Shown: in pieces, positions 5,015 to 5,176 of the stretch | How positions within the stretch are numbered: the stretch's first letter is position 1 | Layout of the letters: the number at the start of each line of letters is the position of its first letter | NCBI GenBank assembly: GCA_014238325.1 | Contig: JABABH010000235.1 | Location: 1-5,176, forward strand | Direction: 5' to 3' | DNA: 5,176 nt | Source: Coxiellaceae bacterium | GTDB taxonomy: Bacteria; Pseudomonadota; Gammaproteobacteria; Coxiellales; Coxiellaceae | The notes under the pieces: generated by a model | The model's input: only the letters and a program-made list of their open reading frames with translations | Databases searched by the model: none | Told to the model about the DNA's origin: nothing | Program-made: the position numbers and the translations under genes

Positions 5015-5176
5015 AACTATACAAAATAGAATCTTGTTACGACCTACAGGCATCTCTCTTCAACATGCCCGTGGGGATATAGGAGCGACACTGCTGCTCA
5101 CCTCTTGCTCGTCGAACTTTTCACGCTTATATCCAAACTATCACAGAAATTCTATACCGAATATACCCACCACAAG

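Noticed and set aside
5006..5024. LexA (SOS) box at CTGTATAATAACTATACA
   Set aside because: The half-sites are too far apart for the CTGT-N8-ACAG LexA spacing, so it is noted only as a generic inverted repeat.

Overview
The window looks like chromosomal DNA of a gammaproteobacterium of low-to-middle G+C. The evidence is a zinc-ribbon ribosomal protein bL31 (rpmE), a DusA-type tRNA-dihydrouridine synthase, a two-PDZ DegQ/DegP-type periplasmic protease, and a run of PilV/PilW/PilX-like type IV pilus minor pilins. The general style recalls Legionellales-like bacteria, but that is an impression and I cannot place the organism below class. No mobile element, CRISPR array, rRNA or tRNA gene was seen.

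Layout, left to right. (1) 1-302, + strand: the 3' end of a gene with a motif resembling the post-motif region of class I SAM-dependent methyltransferases. (2) 303-395: a 12-bp inverted repeat that may end that gene, overlapped by a near-consensus sigma-70 promoter for rpmE. (3) 396-638, +: rpmE. (4) 632-859: a compact series of stem-loops between the convergent ends of rpmE and dusA. (5) 860-1831, -: dusA. (6) 1832-2077: a divergent regulatory region between dusA and the protease gene, with a 12-bp palindrome and a pair of TGTATAG repeats. (7) 2078-3448, +: degQ/htrA-like protease. (8) 3449-3475: a small stem-loop between convergent genes. (9) 4930 down to 3476, -: a tight operon pilV-like, pilW-like, pilX-like. 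(10) 4931-5176: a divergent regulatory region. It carries a sigma-54-like site facing the pilin operon and two consecutive sigma-70-like promoters facing out of the right edge, where the next gene presumably begins.

The housekeeping genes (rpmE, dusA, degQ) are separate transcription units concerned with ribosome structure, tRNA modification and envelope protein quality control. The pilin trio is a unit of its own. Minor pilins of this type prime type IV pilus assembly in the inner membrane, but here all three lack a prepilin leader peptide. In two of them the conserved Glu falls at residue 5 counted from the initiator methionine, exactly where it would sit in a processed pilin. That, and the hairpin array after rpmE, are the two observations most worth following up.
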